A stretch of DNA of 64,000 nt from Amphibalanus amphitrite (taxonomy: Eukaryota > Arthropoda > Thecostraca > Balanomorpha > Balanidae): the NCBI RefSeq assembly GCF_019059575.1, contig NW_024881694.1, positions 620,001 to 684,000 of the forward strand, in the 5' to 3' direction. Of this stretch, positions 1 through 11,420 are shown one piece after another. The position numbers and the translations under genes were made by a program. Under the pieces are notes generated by a model. That model ran no database searches and was not told the origin of the DNA. It saw only the letters and a list, made by a program, of their open reading frames with translations. Each line of letters opens with the position of its first letter. Positions within the stretch are counted from its first letter, which is position 1.

Positions 1-1205
1 TTGGAAATGTTTGTGCAAAGGCGTGTTCTGGTCATTGGACAGTGGACAGCCGGTAATATTTTACTAACGTCAAACTCGCTATATCGCTGAGCTTGGCCTT
101 TTCCACAGCCTACATCGTAAATAAGCAAAAAGACACGCTGGAAATGAGAAGATTAACAGTGTGTCTTACACTTCACGTGCAGTGCACCGTGCTTACTGCC
201 GTTCAACCGTGCCTGTGAAATATGTCCACTGCATGTTCGAAATAGGCATTCACAGAAAAACTCCACGCCTTTATGTCCAGGAGACGCTGGGGGCGAGTAG
301 CTCACCCCGGCGCCACATCAGATCTGATAACTGGTCAGTTCCGGAGAAATGTCGCGATTGCATGATCGGTCCGGCTGTGTGGTCGGGAAGTTTTCACGGC
401 GCCGCGAGCCGACACGGCCGGGGGCGGCCTCTACTGGCCGCCACTTGTCGGAAAACGGACCCGGCTCGATGCGGGCGGGGCGGTGGGAAAGCCTCACCCT
501 TCCTCCTGCTGCCCTAGTGCTGCGGCTACCCACCGCCAGTCACCAGCCTCCAGCTCTCCAACCTCCAGCTGCTCACCGGCCCACTCACTGCCCTTTTAAC
601 TACCTCCCTAACCGCCGGGCCCACTATCCGCACCCACCCACCAACTCCGACACACATGGAGTCATCAGCGGATGCAAATGGCTGCCGGTGACACTGGTGA
701 CGTCTGTGACATCACTGACGCAGCCGGGCTGCTGATGCACGCCCCTCAGAGTGGCACGGGACGGCGACAAGCCGGCGGCCGCAACTCAGCATCGGCCGAC
801 GTCACTTAGGCGTGCTGTGCAAATTAGCACGATTCGACTGTGCACTTAGGGCGCGGGGGATTAGGGGGCGCGCGGGCGTCGCAGCCTGATTGGATATTCT
901 GTCCGATGTGACTGGGCGCGCTGACTGGGCCCGGACAAAGCGGCTCTGAACGCTGACAATGTTTTCGGCAGATAAGCGATGTTCGAGATTAAAAGGCTGC
1001 AGATGAGGCAATTTATTTTCAACGTGACTCACAATGAGACGTAGATTCGATACATGCTCTTTAAAAACGAATGTTTTAGTAAAAGCATGGGACAAAGTTC
1101 GTAGTACCTATAGCGTTACCTATAGGCATACCCATTATAGGCATTTAGGCATTAACGGTAAGCTCAATACAAAGAAAGCCAATTCGGTAAAACAATAAAG
1201 CATAT
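1..1205. other. Non-coding left flank
   Basis: About 300-800 is GC-rich and the remainder AT-rich. Frames here are short and none shows a recognisable domain. No exon of the Pax gene was found, although its downstream exons are expected on this side of the window. The stretch ends at the TA dinucleotide (1206-1207) that precedes the first inverted-repeat element. Confidence 0.5.
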
Positions 1206-1207
1206 TA

Positions 1208-1603
1208 GTCAGGGGAAGGAGGCCCAATTTTGGGCCGAATAACGCAAAATTGGGTAGAGCTTAGCAAAGGGTGGTTTCTGGGACAAAAATGACCGCTGAA
1301 TCCGAATCTGACCGGTGCGCACCTCTAACTAATGTTGCACCACTTCCAGAGCACGTGCAACTGCGTGGTTCATCTTTTTTGGAGAATGGTACCTTTTTAA
1401 TGAATTGCAGTGTAACGTCGTTGATATTTGAGATATTGTTTTGAGATTTTGTCCCTGTGCTACAAACACATGGCGTAATTGAAAGCTGAAGTTTTGCAAT
1501 GTTCGGGCAGCCGATGACGTCACCGTGACGTCATTTACCTATAAATGAGTTGAAAAAGTCGTCTTGTCCTTAAAGCATTTAACTTTATTCCCGTCGTATG
1601 CAA
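1208..1603 (+). repeat. Left inverted-repeat arm of the composite element
   Basis: This pairs with 6580-6975. Near the tip it carries a CCCAATTTTGGGC palindrome and a second AAAATTGGG, so a short motif is repeated under the terminus. Further in lie two CRE-like octamers TGACGTCA at 1515-1522 and 1526-1533, four bases apart, which the other arm also has. Confidence 0.75.
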
Positions 1604-2259
1604 ATCAGGGAAGGGAAAATAATCAAACATGATCTATGAACATTTCTGAGTCGGATCATGCTAAAATCGTTTTTGCAGAGGTACATGTGAGTCACATTGA
1701 GAACGTGACAGTCCAAGTCACCACCTGACAAATTTGGTCAAACTGGATGAAGTAGCACAGCAGATTGATGAATCACGTGAAATAGGATATTTTTATATCA
1801 TTTTTACCGTGTTCTGGCGCTGCGGCGGCATTTAAATCCAAATACTGTTGGCGTTGAATTGACTAAATATCGTTCCTTTGGTCTTATTTATAGTTCAAAT
1901 TATATAATTTTTTATTTATTTCAAGTAAATATTCATTCTTATGATTTATGAATAACGGAAAGTCAGCGTGGGTTCAGCTTAGTCGTTACGTGCGTTTGGC
2001 TACCGATAAAAAAATGATCCAGAATTGTGCTTGTCATGAAGACTGGGAAAGAAAATAAGAAGCTGTGGTTTATCAAAAAGGGCAAAAATCACCTTTGTAA
2101 GAAAGTGAAATATCTTAGATATTTGAGGCAAACAATCCAAGATCGAAGCGAGACCACACGATTGACGATGCAGGAACAAAACAGTACCTACAAAAATGAT
2201 CTGAAACCGAATGCCTCCTCATAAACCTGTTTTGTGTGAAGTGCATTTTCTTGGGACTA

Positions 2260-3481
2260 GGGGAAGGAGGGTGAATTGCGCCACCTTAAGGAAAAACGCT
2301 AATTGTGAGAAAACCGCTGGAGATATAAGCATGCATTGGTGACCATTTCAAAGAGGAACTCATTGGCTACGATTTAAGAGCCTCCCGATCAATTAAGAAT
2401 GTTCGTTTGCTTCTGACAGCTGCTTTTTCAGAAACATGTAAAAGGGCGCATTTGCCAGCAACTGCTGTAAATTGCGCCAGGGGGATGGCGCAATTAGAAC
2501 CCAATTGCGCCCTATACTTTAACATGGCTAAGCGAATGAGACGGAATGCATACACCCCGGCAGTCTAATCTCATTGCGGCTTACTTTAACATTCATAATG
2601 TTATTCACGCTGGTTAAATAATAAATGTAGGTGTAAATCGCGATGTTTTTTGCCCAGGTAGATAACTTTACATGTGTTCGTACGCTTGTAAAAGTGCAAC
2701 AAAAACGTTTACTGTAACCGACTAGATATATGTGAACGTATGCGCCTATACGGTTACATTTTCAATCGTTTCTCTCGAAATTAATAATTTTTATTGTTTC
2801 GACAGCTTTATGACATCAGTTTTTACTTTTTTATCATAGCTGTCACCTCCCACGCCTGAGTCCATGTTGAAAATGTCGTATTTTGTCAATTACACCAAAA
2901 GTTCGTAGCCTAAATGGCAGCTGCATTATAAGTTTGACGAGAGAAATAATTTGCAGACTGACGACAGCGGGCTGCTCCCCTGCCTGACATTAAACTCCTT
3001 CCTTATTGCAATCAGTTAATGATGCATTCATGCTGTCGTGATACAATAGCTACACCATCATTCTATTTGCGCCCCCCTGGCGCAATTGCCATGGGCGCAA
3101 TTAAAATTGAGGTACTTTTTAATAAAAGCGTGGACGTTATCATAAAGATGTTGAAGGAAGTTAAACTGTTTTAGTGAAATATAATGAAAAAAGGGTTCTT
3201 CATTCTAAATATCACTCTGAAAATCACACAAATATCACACATTTTTATAGCCAACGGTTCAAAATACTGCAAAAAAGCTAAGAAAACGCCGTAACATGTT
3301 TGATGGCGTAATGAGCCTTGCTGATTGGCTTCATCGAGGAGCTTGGGCCATAAAAGGAACTATCCAGTGGGAAAAATAATGTTTTCGAACACAAAATTCA
3401 AAACATGCCATTGAATCCGTGGGAACGTTGGTGGGCGCAATTGGTTAGGACTTAGGAGGGCGCAATACACCCACTTTCCCC
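2260..3481. mobile_element. TA-flanked inverted-repeat element with repeated GCGCAATT motif
   Basis: It begins GGGGAAGGAGGGTGAATTG after TA (2258-2259). It ends with the diverged reverse complement, ...CACCCACTTTCCCC, before TA (3482-3483). The motif GGCGCAATT or its complement recurs near both ends (about 2275, 2470-2510, 3070-3100, 3433-3463). No long frame is present, so it is a non-autonomous element of 1222 bp. The G-rich tip and TA flanks match the elements at 1208 and 26701. It lies inside the 5.8-kb composite. Confidence 0.75.
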
Positions 3482-3492
3482 TACATTGCAAG

Positions 3493-3793
3493 CAGGGCTG
3501 CGGAGTCGGAGTCGGAGTCGGAGTCGGAGTCGGTCGGAGTCGACATTTGTGACCGGAGTCGGAGTCGGAGTCGGAGTCGATTTTAGAAACCCGAGCCGGA
3601 GTCGGAGTCGGAGTCACCGAAAATCTGTCGACTCCGCAGCCCTGCTAGGTCTGCGGAGTCGGAGTCGGGAGTTGGAGTCGGTCGGAGTCGACAATTCTGC
3701 CCGGAGTCGGAGTCGGAGTCGGAGCTGGTTTTTGAAAGTCGGAGTCGGAGTCGGAGACGGAGTCGCCGAAAATCCATCGACTCCGCAGCCCTG
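3493..3793. mobile_element. hAT-type MITE built of GGAGTC repeats
   Basis: The ends are CAGGGCTGCGGAGTCG and its exact reverse complement. The whole unit is flanked by a perfect 8-bp direct repeat ATTGCAAG (3485-3492 and 3794-3801). An 8-bp duplication with CAGGG tips is typical of hAT transposons. Inside are two tandem palindromic half-units, 3493-3644 and about 3649-3793. Each has GGAGTC hexamer arrays on one side and a GACTCCGCAGCCCTG end on the other. No coding capacity. Confidence 0.85.
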
Positions 3794-3801
3794 ATTGCAA
3801 G

Positions 3802-4128
3802 TGAAAATTCATTTGTATCAAAGGAGCATGGATTAGTGATTGCCCTATAAAGTTGAAGCTTGGTGACACCTTCAACATGCATGCGGCTCGACACCATCAG
3901 ATGCTCTTGGAACACACATGGAACCGTTTTAGACAAAGCTGCAGAATGCAGATTGATGATGACGGTCGCGACGAGCTGAATATGGAGCTCTCCCAACTCG
4001 CCCGTCTGAGTCCAAAAGAGATTGAATAGTACCAGCATGCGGCTGCTGGAGAAGGGAGAGCTGGAGCTGGCAGTACGGGCCAAGGATCTGGCAGGCCGGG
4101 AGTAGGTATGGACGCCTGACGCGACTCC
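3802..4128. other. Unassigned DNA upstream of the LINE fragment
   Basis: A short plus-strand stretch from 4036 reads MRLLEKGELELAVRAKDL and then stops at 4102. It may be decayed reverse transcriptase from the element that follows, but I cannot support that. Confidence 0.3.
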
Positions 4129-5363
4129 CTCCGGACGATCCCGCTCGGAAGCTCATTGATAAGACACCGCCACCTAGACTACATTACAGAGCCCACCTCC
4201 ATTGGATGCGGAAGAAACAGGAAGCCCAGGAGGTGGGAGTGCCGGCGCCGTCGCCGCCAGATGAGGACGTTGCTGGCCTCCAGCATCGACCCTGTTTCCG
4301 ACGAGTGGGGAAGTGGGTGTGCGAGGAAGCTGGACTGGGTGGAGTGCCCGTAGCCCCACTAACCCTGCACCAGGGAGAACCGCCGTGGAAGCAGTACAAC
4401 ACCAACGTCCACTTCGGCTTACAGCTTCCGAAACCTACCAAGAGGACTGACCCACCAGAATTACGGAAGACTGCAACCCTGGAGGCCCTGGCCGCCTACC
4501 CAAATCAAGACCTCACAATCTGGTCTGATGGCTCTGCCCTAGACGGTACCAAGAAAGGCGGCGGAGGAGCCCTCCTCGAACTGCACCGTGAGGGACGCAA
4601 GATCAAATGTACCATACCGGCAGAAGTCGTAGGTATGCAGCAGCATGCAGGCGGAGCTGGCGGCGATGTCGAAGGCGTTAAAATGTTTCCTGGGACTGCA
4701 CCCTCGCTGCCATTCGGTCTGTCCTGCTCTGCTCGGACTCCCTGTCTGGCCTCCAACTGCCCAGCCGAGGCCCAGCAGCGCAGGAATCGGCCCTGACACA
4801 GGGCATCTGGGCTCTCCTGCACTCTGCCGCGGCCGGGGGCAGAGCTATCAGTCTCCAGTGGATCCCGGGTCACGCGGGGGTCGAGGGTAATAAAGAAGCG
4901 GACCGCCTAGCAAACATCGCGGCAACATCAGGCGACCAGCGTCGGATCCCAGTTGACCTGGCCTGTGCGCGCATCGCCATCAGACACTGGGCCGGCCGGC
5001 TCACCCTCGATCGCTCCAAGCATCACCCACATCTGGAGAACACCCCTGGCCACGACGACCTCGACCGATGGGGACAGACCACTGTCTCGCAGATCCGCAG
5101 CGGCTGCTCACCCCTGGTCCGGGCCACACTCTTCAGGATTGGCCTGGCCACCAGCTCTCTCTGCGGACAGTGCAGCGAAGAGGACACGGTCGTGCACCTG
5201 CTATGCGAGTGCCTGGCCGCGCAAGAACGCGAACCTGGCTCTGGGGGCCGCTCCCCACCCTCTAGGATGTGCTCTCGGGGCCGGCTAAATACGTCACGGA
5301 GTTCCTCGACCGAGTGGGGCGGATCACGCCAGCTGTGGACCAGCCCCGGTCTGCCGCGACCTA
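4129..5363 (+). pseudogene. Broken non-LTR retrotransposon: RNase H domain and C-terminal Cys/His motif
   Basis: This is the 3' part of a LINE polyprotein split over three frames. Frame one (from 4129) reads DPARKLIDKTPPPRLHYRAH and reaches the RNase H start IWSDGSALDG at about 4520, with the first catalytic Asp. Frame two carries AELAAMSKAL (4648 on) with the catalytic Glu. Frame three (from about 4700) has VLLCSDSLSG and IPGHAGVEGNKEADRLA, giving the other acidic residues. It continues to a zinc-knuckle-like CGQCSEEDTVVHLLCEC near 5170-5215. After another shift, DVLSGPAKYVTEFLDRVGRI runs to a stop at 5363. RNase H after reverse transcriptase is found in I, R1, LOA and Tad-type LINEs. Frameshifts and an in-frame stop show it is dead. 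The reverse transcriptase itself is missing. Confidence 0.85.
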
Positions 5364-6579
5364 GGGCACGGCCGGCAGTGCGCGGAAGAAGAAGAAGGGA
5401 GAGCCGGCTGACGCACCGGAACAGGTGCATCTATCCGAGTCCTGCGTCAGAACGACCAGTCGCTCTGCTCCGTCGACCTGGCCGGCGACTTCACGTACCG
5501 GCTGGTTGGCGTCGTACAACTTAACGGCGGTGCCAAGCACTCGGGATACTACCTATGTGCGTATGCCGCGTGGCGTGTACTGTACAGAATGGGACGGAAC
5601 ATATTGTATCATCACGAGACGCGTCCGCTGGATGGACGAGGCACTCGTCCTGGGCGAAGGCCACCGCCCAGGGTGCACAGAGTCACCGTGCCGGCGACCG
5701 GCAGCCGAACGCCTCCTGATAGTAGCCGTGCTACCTTATGTGTGTTCGCCTGTGCATGTGTGTGTATACTGTATACCTATGTATTTACCAAAAGAGATGA
5801 ATACAACCAACCAGAATCAAATTCTCTTCGGTTAGTTGTTACGTGTTCTTCAATGCTCGGGTATGTGACGTCTAAGAACATGAATAACCACAAGACATTG
5901 ATAAGAGCTTGGGACATAACACATGTGAAACCCTCTGTGACGAAATTTACGCCCACCTTATTAGGTAGGTACGTATGCCAACGTAATAAGCTAAAACTAC
6001 GCCTGTAAAGAACACATCTAATTCTAAAATCTCGCAAGCATACAATGCCTTACGAATGCTTTGCGGCGCCAACACATATTATGTATGAACGACTTCTATA
6101 CCTTACTTTGAATTTCGTCATGTGGCGTCCTGAAAACGTCATCAGCAATTTTTCAGCTAAAGCTTTTGATCAAACCACATAAGAACAATGAAAGCATTTT
6201 CCATGCGATTATCTTGATAATCGGCCAAAGCGATTGGTAAACTACATGACCATTTCCAGTCAGATAACCTTTACTAGCGTGGTGATAATCGACCTGAGCC
6301 CATGAACTGCGGTAAAATATAATCTTAACCAATCAAAGCCAATTTGCATACTATTCGATGCGTCTCGGTGAGAGAATCACAACGATGGTAAAATGGACGA
6401 CATGCAAGCATTGTATCAAAAGTTATTGCACAAAAACTATTTGGGGTAAAAACGCACGCTCCGCGGATTTCGCCCCAAAAATTTAAGGCAAAATGGTACT
6501 TCCATCCAGACGATTTTTACTTTTTGCAACGGGGAGATATTTTCTGAGCATGCTCAATGCATTTTAAACCCGCCAATGA
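5364..6579. other. LINE 3' tail region and interior of the composite element
   Basis: About 5364-5830 may be the untranslated tail of the LINE fragment; no clear terminal repeat was seen. From 5840 it is AT-rich non-coding DNA. At about 6352-6393 a segment containing ATTCGATGCGTC followed by ACGATGG resembles the core of the AGGTCA-rich elements at 23.0, 32.6 and 44.7 kb. Confidence 0.4.
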
Positions 6580-6975
6580 GCGTATCCTGTGAATAAAGTT
6601 AAATGTTTTGTTGTCACATCTCATTTTCTCGTCAATTTACGAATAAATGACGTCACAGTGACGTCATAGATTGTCTGCGATATGCGTTAACTAAAATTTT
6701 CATTTATGCAATGAATTTTGACTATAATATTAAAGTTTTGGAACACAACACAACTACACGACAAGAGTTATTTTAAAATATATAAAAAGGGTACCATTCT
6801 TCAAAAAAGAAGAACTGCGCAGTTGCACGTGCTCTGGAAGTGGTGCAACATTAGTTAGAGGTGCGCACCGGTCAGATTCGGGTTCAGCGGTCATTTTTGT
6901 CCCAGAAACCACCCTTTGCTAAGCTCTACCCAATTTTGCGTTATTCGGCCCAAAATTGGGCCTACTTCCCCTGAC
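6580..6975 (-). repeat. Right inverted-repeat arm of the composite element
   Basis: This is the reverse-complement partner of 1208-1603. Paired CRE-like octamers are at 6648-6655 and 6659-6666. The tip reads CTTCCCCTGAC and is followed directly by TA and the 3' tail of the neighbouring LINE. Confidence 0.75.
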
Positions 6976-7100
6976 TATCATCATCATCATCAATTTATTA
7001 CAACATCCTTGACGGACAAACACATATACATGTACACATACACATACACACCTATACCTACATACACTACGAGTACGATCAGTTTTTCAGCCGACGGGGC
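6976..7100 (-). other. LINE 3' untranslated region and (TGA)n tail
   Basis: Read on the minus strand, about 120 bp follow the reverse transcriptase stop and end in AATAAATTGATGATGATGA. This is a short trinucleotide tail like those at the 3' ends of some LINE clades. The tail stops exactly at the terminus of the composite element. Confidence 0.6.
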
Positions 7101-8398
7101 CTATGAATGGCCTTGATTGAGAGCATCGCATGTCAACAGTCTGACGAGGCTCCAGGCACAGGTATCGTTTTGGGCCATCAGCCATCGTAGTGAGTCGGTT
7201 AAGCCACAGGGGACAGTAGGACATGTTACCCACTCGGGCGATACGTGGCCGCCAGCGATCCTGACAATGCTACCAAGGCTTCCATCACACAAGGCGAGCA
7301 CATGGTTTACAATCGAGCCAGTATGTCTCGTAGAACTTGTGTTCAGAAAAATTCGCGCTAATGCACTGAACAAAACGTCACGGAGACGATGGTCCCCATC
7401 AAAAGCATCCCTGAGGGCAGCAAATTGCGAGCGGCGCAACAGTGCCTGAACATTGGGGATGTTAAGTGCTTTCATCAGCGCTGAGTGATGAGCACTTCGT
7501 GGTAGCCTTAACGCTGCCTTAAGCGCAGTTGCCTGCCACCGTTCTAAGCGTTCGATGTCCGCGGAACTCAAAAGGGAAATAGAGCAGCCATAGAGCATGG
7601 TTGGGGACACAATCGCACGCCAGAGAAAGGCTTTGTCTGCCCCCGGTAGAAACGGACTGAACATGCCAGCTGGGGACAGACCGAAAAACGCACCCCTGCC
7701 CCTACGGATTCGTTCGGCTACCTGGTTGGCGCCCTGTAACTGCGAGCTCAGTTGGACTCCCAGGTGCTCTGTCTTTGGTTGGTATCGGAGAGTTTGCCCA
7801 CACAGATGCCAGCGGGGTATTTGCGTAATGAGCTCTGCGCCGAAAATGAAGCTGTGACTTTTTGTCATGTTAGGCGAATTGTGCACAAAATCTATCCTCC
7901 ACTTGCTCGCGAAGCTAGTAACAACATTCAGCATGCCTTGCAAATCACTCGTGTTACCGGACATCAGAAGAATATCGTCAGCGTATGCCACTACTGGGAT
8001 ATGGTGACCGAACAGGATGGGGCCGAGGCGAGAGTCATCAAGCTCCTGAATCAGTGGCATGAAGAACATGTTTGTTAAGCATGGTGACAAGAGAGCTCCC
8101 TGTCTTACCCCACGACGAATTGCGAAAGCATCTGACCACGCTCCAGCAAAGCGCACTCGGGAAGTTAAATGAGCGTACCATTTAGTCAAGAGGGCCCAGC
8201 TTCTCTTAGGTAAGTGTTCGTGTGCACGGAGCAGAACAGCTGAGTGCCAGAGCCGGTCGAAGCACTTCCGAGCGTCTAAATTGGCCACAAACAAAGGAAC
8301 CCTATGCGACAGAAAATGCTGCGCTGTCTCATGAATAAGGATAGAAGCCTATATGGATGGAGCAAACTCACAGAGGATTATCGCCTGCAGGCGAGCGA
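7101..8398 (-). pseudogene. 5'-truncated LINE reverse transcriptase
   Basis: An open frame of about 397 codons (7101-8294) begins inside the reverse transcriptase domain. It shows the catalytic LDARKCFDRLWH, the RGVRQGALLSPCL loop and the YADD box (AYADDILLMSG, residues about 103-113). A thumb and C-terminal region follows, with no RNase H. The same frame continues upstream as ILIHETAQHFLSHRVPLFV, crosses a TAG, and has a plausible CEFAPSI before it fades near 8398. The fingers, endonuclease and ORF1 are absent, so it is a dead 5'-truncated copy. The clade is uncertain; the TGA tail and lack of RNase H leave several options. Confidence 0.85.
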
Positions 8399-11300
8399 AT
8401 CAGAGTACCACAACCATTCAAGGGAACGTCAAAATTTAGTCAATAGGTTTTCACCGTCACAAAAACAAGACCAAAAGATCACCTTTTGTTCGCTAGTGGG
8501 CAGTCTGAGAAAGAAAATTGCCAAGTAAAAGACCTCGAAGAGCTTGTTTTTGCTGAGACGTCTAAAAAGCCAGGGACAATGGCTGTTAGAAACGGCGAAA
8601 TAAAAAGGATTTCAACGGGGCATGGCAGGTGGGACGAAGCAGGTCTATAAGTGAAACTAGCCTGTCTGTATAATCCTGACAATGACATATTTTCTGTAAG
8701 ACAAACTTTTTGTTTAATACCACGAAAGTGCACTTTCGCACGAGTCGAAGCACGATAAGGATCCACATCAACCAAATGCCATCAGTTTCCTCAAGCGATG
8801 GACAAATTTCAGCTGCCTGTTGTCGTTTAAAATTTGAATGACAGTCTGAGTTTTCAGAAGGCTCCACACTGCGCTTGTAAGGTGACGACTATTGACGTGA
8901 TGCTTTCTGAGCACCCTGAGCTTGTGCCTGACCAGCATCGTTCGCGCCACGCAGCCCGCGCCTGACCTGCGCATCACGGCCGGTCCGTATCAGCGCGACT
9001 CGGCTGATGACTGTGATCTGTGCGCGGCGCGTGACCGCTCTGTGTTGAAAGCACGACCCTCCCCGCTCAAATAGATGGTGCGATCAATAATCACCGGCCA
9101 ACCCTCCATTACTGGCGTCCAACGAAAATTGGCGCCGCAGTCCGCATAAAAACGAACTCGAACCGCGCCGAATAATGATGTAGTTTTCACCAGGTCGTGT
9201 TCTTCTATTACTCTTCCATTGTTGAAGTCCGCGTCAGCCAGCTGATGCGGGTGCGATTATTTGAATTCCAGCACATCATTTATTTAGGACTTATCAAGGC
9301 GGTTGGGATCCGGCCGATACGAGCGGTCATTACATTAGGGACGAACGCGAGAGATAGGCCGGCGAGAATGGGCAGATCGGTGGCATCTGAACAAATCTCG
9401 TGGCGCTGAAGCCGAGGTCAGGCTCGGATAACACGTATGAGAGGTTCCATCCGACGATTCTCGACACGCGACGCTTTTTGTTCGGCTACCGAATCAGCGG
9501 GCCGCAAACTAGCGCATCGCAAACAATGTGCCTTTTTGTTGAGTTGCGTTATCTTAGAGAAACACAAAGAGTCCGAAAGCATTCAAAGAGCCGGATGAGT
9601 CAGGCAGGCGACATCCGTGGGCCCGGAGCAAGACGAGCACACTGGCGCGCGCGGCTGGACTACAATTGAGCCCCCGAGCCGTGACGATCTCGGCAGTCAG
9701 GGTCGCCGACGTACCGAGAGCGCACCGGCGTAATTTATTGTTCTCCGGTCTCATAAAACCATTACGTGGCTGTCTCTGACCAGATTCTGTCCAATTATGT
9801 CTGGCGTGCTGTGGCAGGTTTTCACAGGGACGCAGCCGGCGGCGTGGGCCCTGTTCTGGCCCTGATGAGCAGCTAATTGATGTCGACATGAGCGCTCGGG
9901 CCGACTGCCGGTCCGCTCGTGGCTCGCGCACCGTACCCCGGCACAGACACGGATGTCATTGCCCCGCAGAAGCCGGCGGCGCCCGCGGGGGCAATCTGTT
10001 CCCTAATCACCGGCCGCGCGCGGCGGGGGAACAATAGAAGCTCGTTTAGAGGTCAGGCAGACTGCCGTGCGGCAGTGATAACTCAGCAATGACCACTGGC
10101 ACTGACCGGCCGGAGGTGCGGAGCTCTCTTCACATTGTGAGCTCGGACCCACCGTCACTGGGTCAGGCCAAACATTCGTTAGGGTGCAGATGCAGTGTGA
10201 AGCCACCTCTCTCTTCTCCCTGCGGCCGCTCGGCACACCTCTCTGCCACGGCGGCCTCTCTGAGGTGGCGAATGAGATGCACGATGTGCACATTCCTTCT
10301 CCCGTCACCGACAGCTAGCCATCAGACCCGCCGACCGTCGCCGCTCTAAAGATAGCCGCCGCAGATAATCCAGCTAAGTCGCCGGCTGCCTGCGTTTACG
10401 ATTGACTTGAAGCCGCGCGTCCCCCGATGCTGCTAGCAGGCGAGACCGTATCGGCGCATCACTGTCGGCGGATAACCAACAGCCCGGCGGACCGAGAGGC
10501 GGCGGAAGAGGCCGGTAATCCAGCCAGCAGCTGAGGGGCGCCGCTGAGTCTGGCAGCTGCTTGGACCACCTTCAACGGTCATCAGCAGTGGCGTCCGAGC
10601 GGTCACCGCCGCCGCGCGATGACGGTCATCGCCGCGAGATGACGTGTCATGAGACGCCAGATGACGGGCGGGCACGTGGCGGAACAGACGGCAGACAAAT
10701 GCCGCTCCTCGCTGATGGTGTTTACTGGCGAGAAGTGTCCATCGTGACATGTGCTGTGGGGAGATCCCTCCGTGCTCTCAGTATTGTGTCGCTGACTCCC
10801 TCTGTGCTCCTCTTGCGTGGTGCCTCCTGCGCTTTTCCGCTGGCGTTCTGTCCTGTTCTACTCCACTATCCCCCGCTCTGCTCCGCTCTCTACCGCTATG
10901 TCCCGCTCTGCTCCACTCCCTCCCTCTGTCTCCCTCTGTCCGTCGCCCTCGTGCGGCGGCGGCGGCGCGTTGTCTCGCGGCTCGCGCTAATGTCCGGTGC
11001 TGACGGGGCCGTTCGCCGGCTCAGTTTGGCTGCCCGTACCCGGTCTGGTGGGGCCGATCGGGCGCAATTGGCCGCCATCATCCCGCCGAGCGGCGCCGAT
11101 CGGCCGGAACGTCGGCAGATGGAGGCGGCCGGCCGGCGCGCACTGCACTCGCCTCCCATTGTGGACTGGTGACGCAGCCAGACGCCGACACCGCCGCCCC
11201 TGCGCCGGCGCCGCGGCCGCTGACGGGCGCGGAATGCACCGCCGCCCCGCCGCAGCTCCCCCGCCGCCGCCGCCGACACTCCGCCGTCACTGGTGGAGAC

Positions 11301-11420
11301 CACTCTGTCGTCATCGGAGCGATTCCGGTGGACAGTTCTGCTCATGGATGGTGGATGACATGGGAGATGGCTCAGAGATTCGTGTTTTTGTGAAGTGGTT
11401 AGCTAGCTCGTGACTGATAA
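8399..11420. other. Non-coding, GC-rich from about 9.9 kb
   Basis: No exon or element ends were recognised. About 9900-11350 is rich in CpG, with C/T runs (10855-10935) and GCC-rich DNA (11180-11290). Long frames on both strands here reflect few stop codons in GC-rich DNA. It lies in or beyond the 3' intron of the Pax gene. Confidence 0.4.

Larger units (their letters stand above)
1208..6975. mobile_element. Composite DNA transposon with 396-bp terminal inverted repeats
   Basis: The left end starts GTCAGGGGAAGGAGGCCC after TA (1206-1207). The right end is its reverse complement, ending CTTCCCCTGAC before TA (6976-6977). Homology runs about 396 bp inward on each side, diverged but alignable. 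A TA duplication is the signature of Tc1/mariner-type transposition, so that superfamily is the inference. No transposase was seen. The interior holds other insertions: a 1.2-kb TA-flanked element, a hAT-like element and a LINE fragment. The alternative is two separate copies of a shorter element in opposite orientation. The matching outer TA sites and equal arm lengths favour one element, but not decisively. Confidence 0.6.

Noticed and set aside
3486-4083. Arg/Ser- and Asp/Ser-rich frames
   Set aside because: They are translations of GGAGTC hexamer arrays in the hAT-type MITE.
10561-11413. Several frames of 100-200 codons on both strands
   Set aside because: GC-rich DNA with overlapping open frames on both strands; no domain and no splice context.
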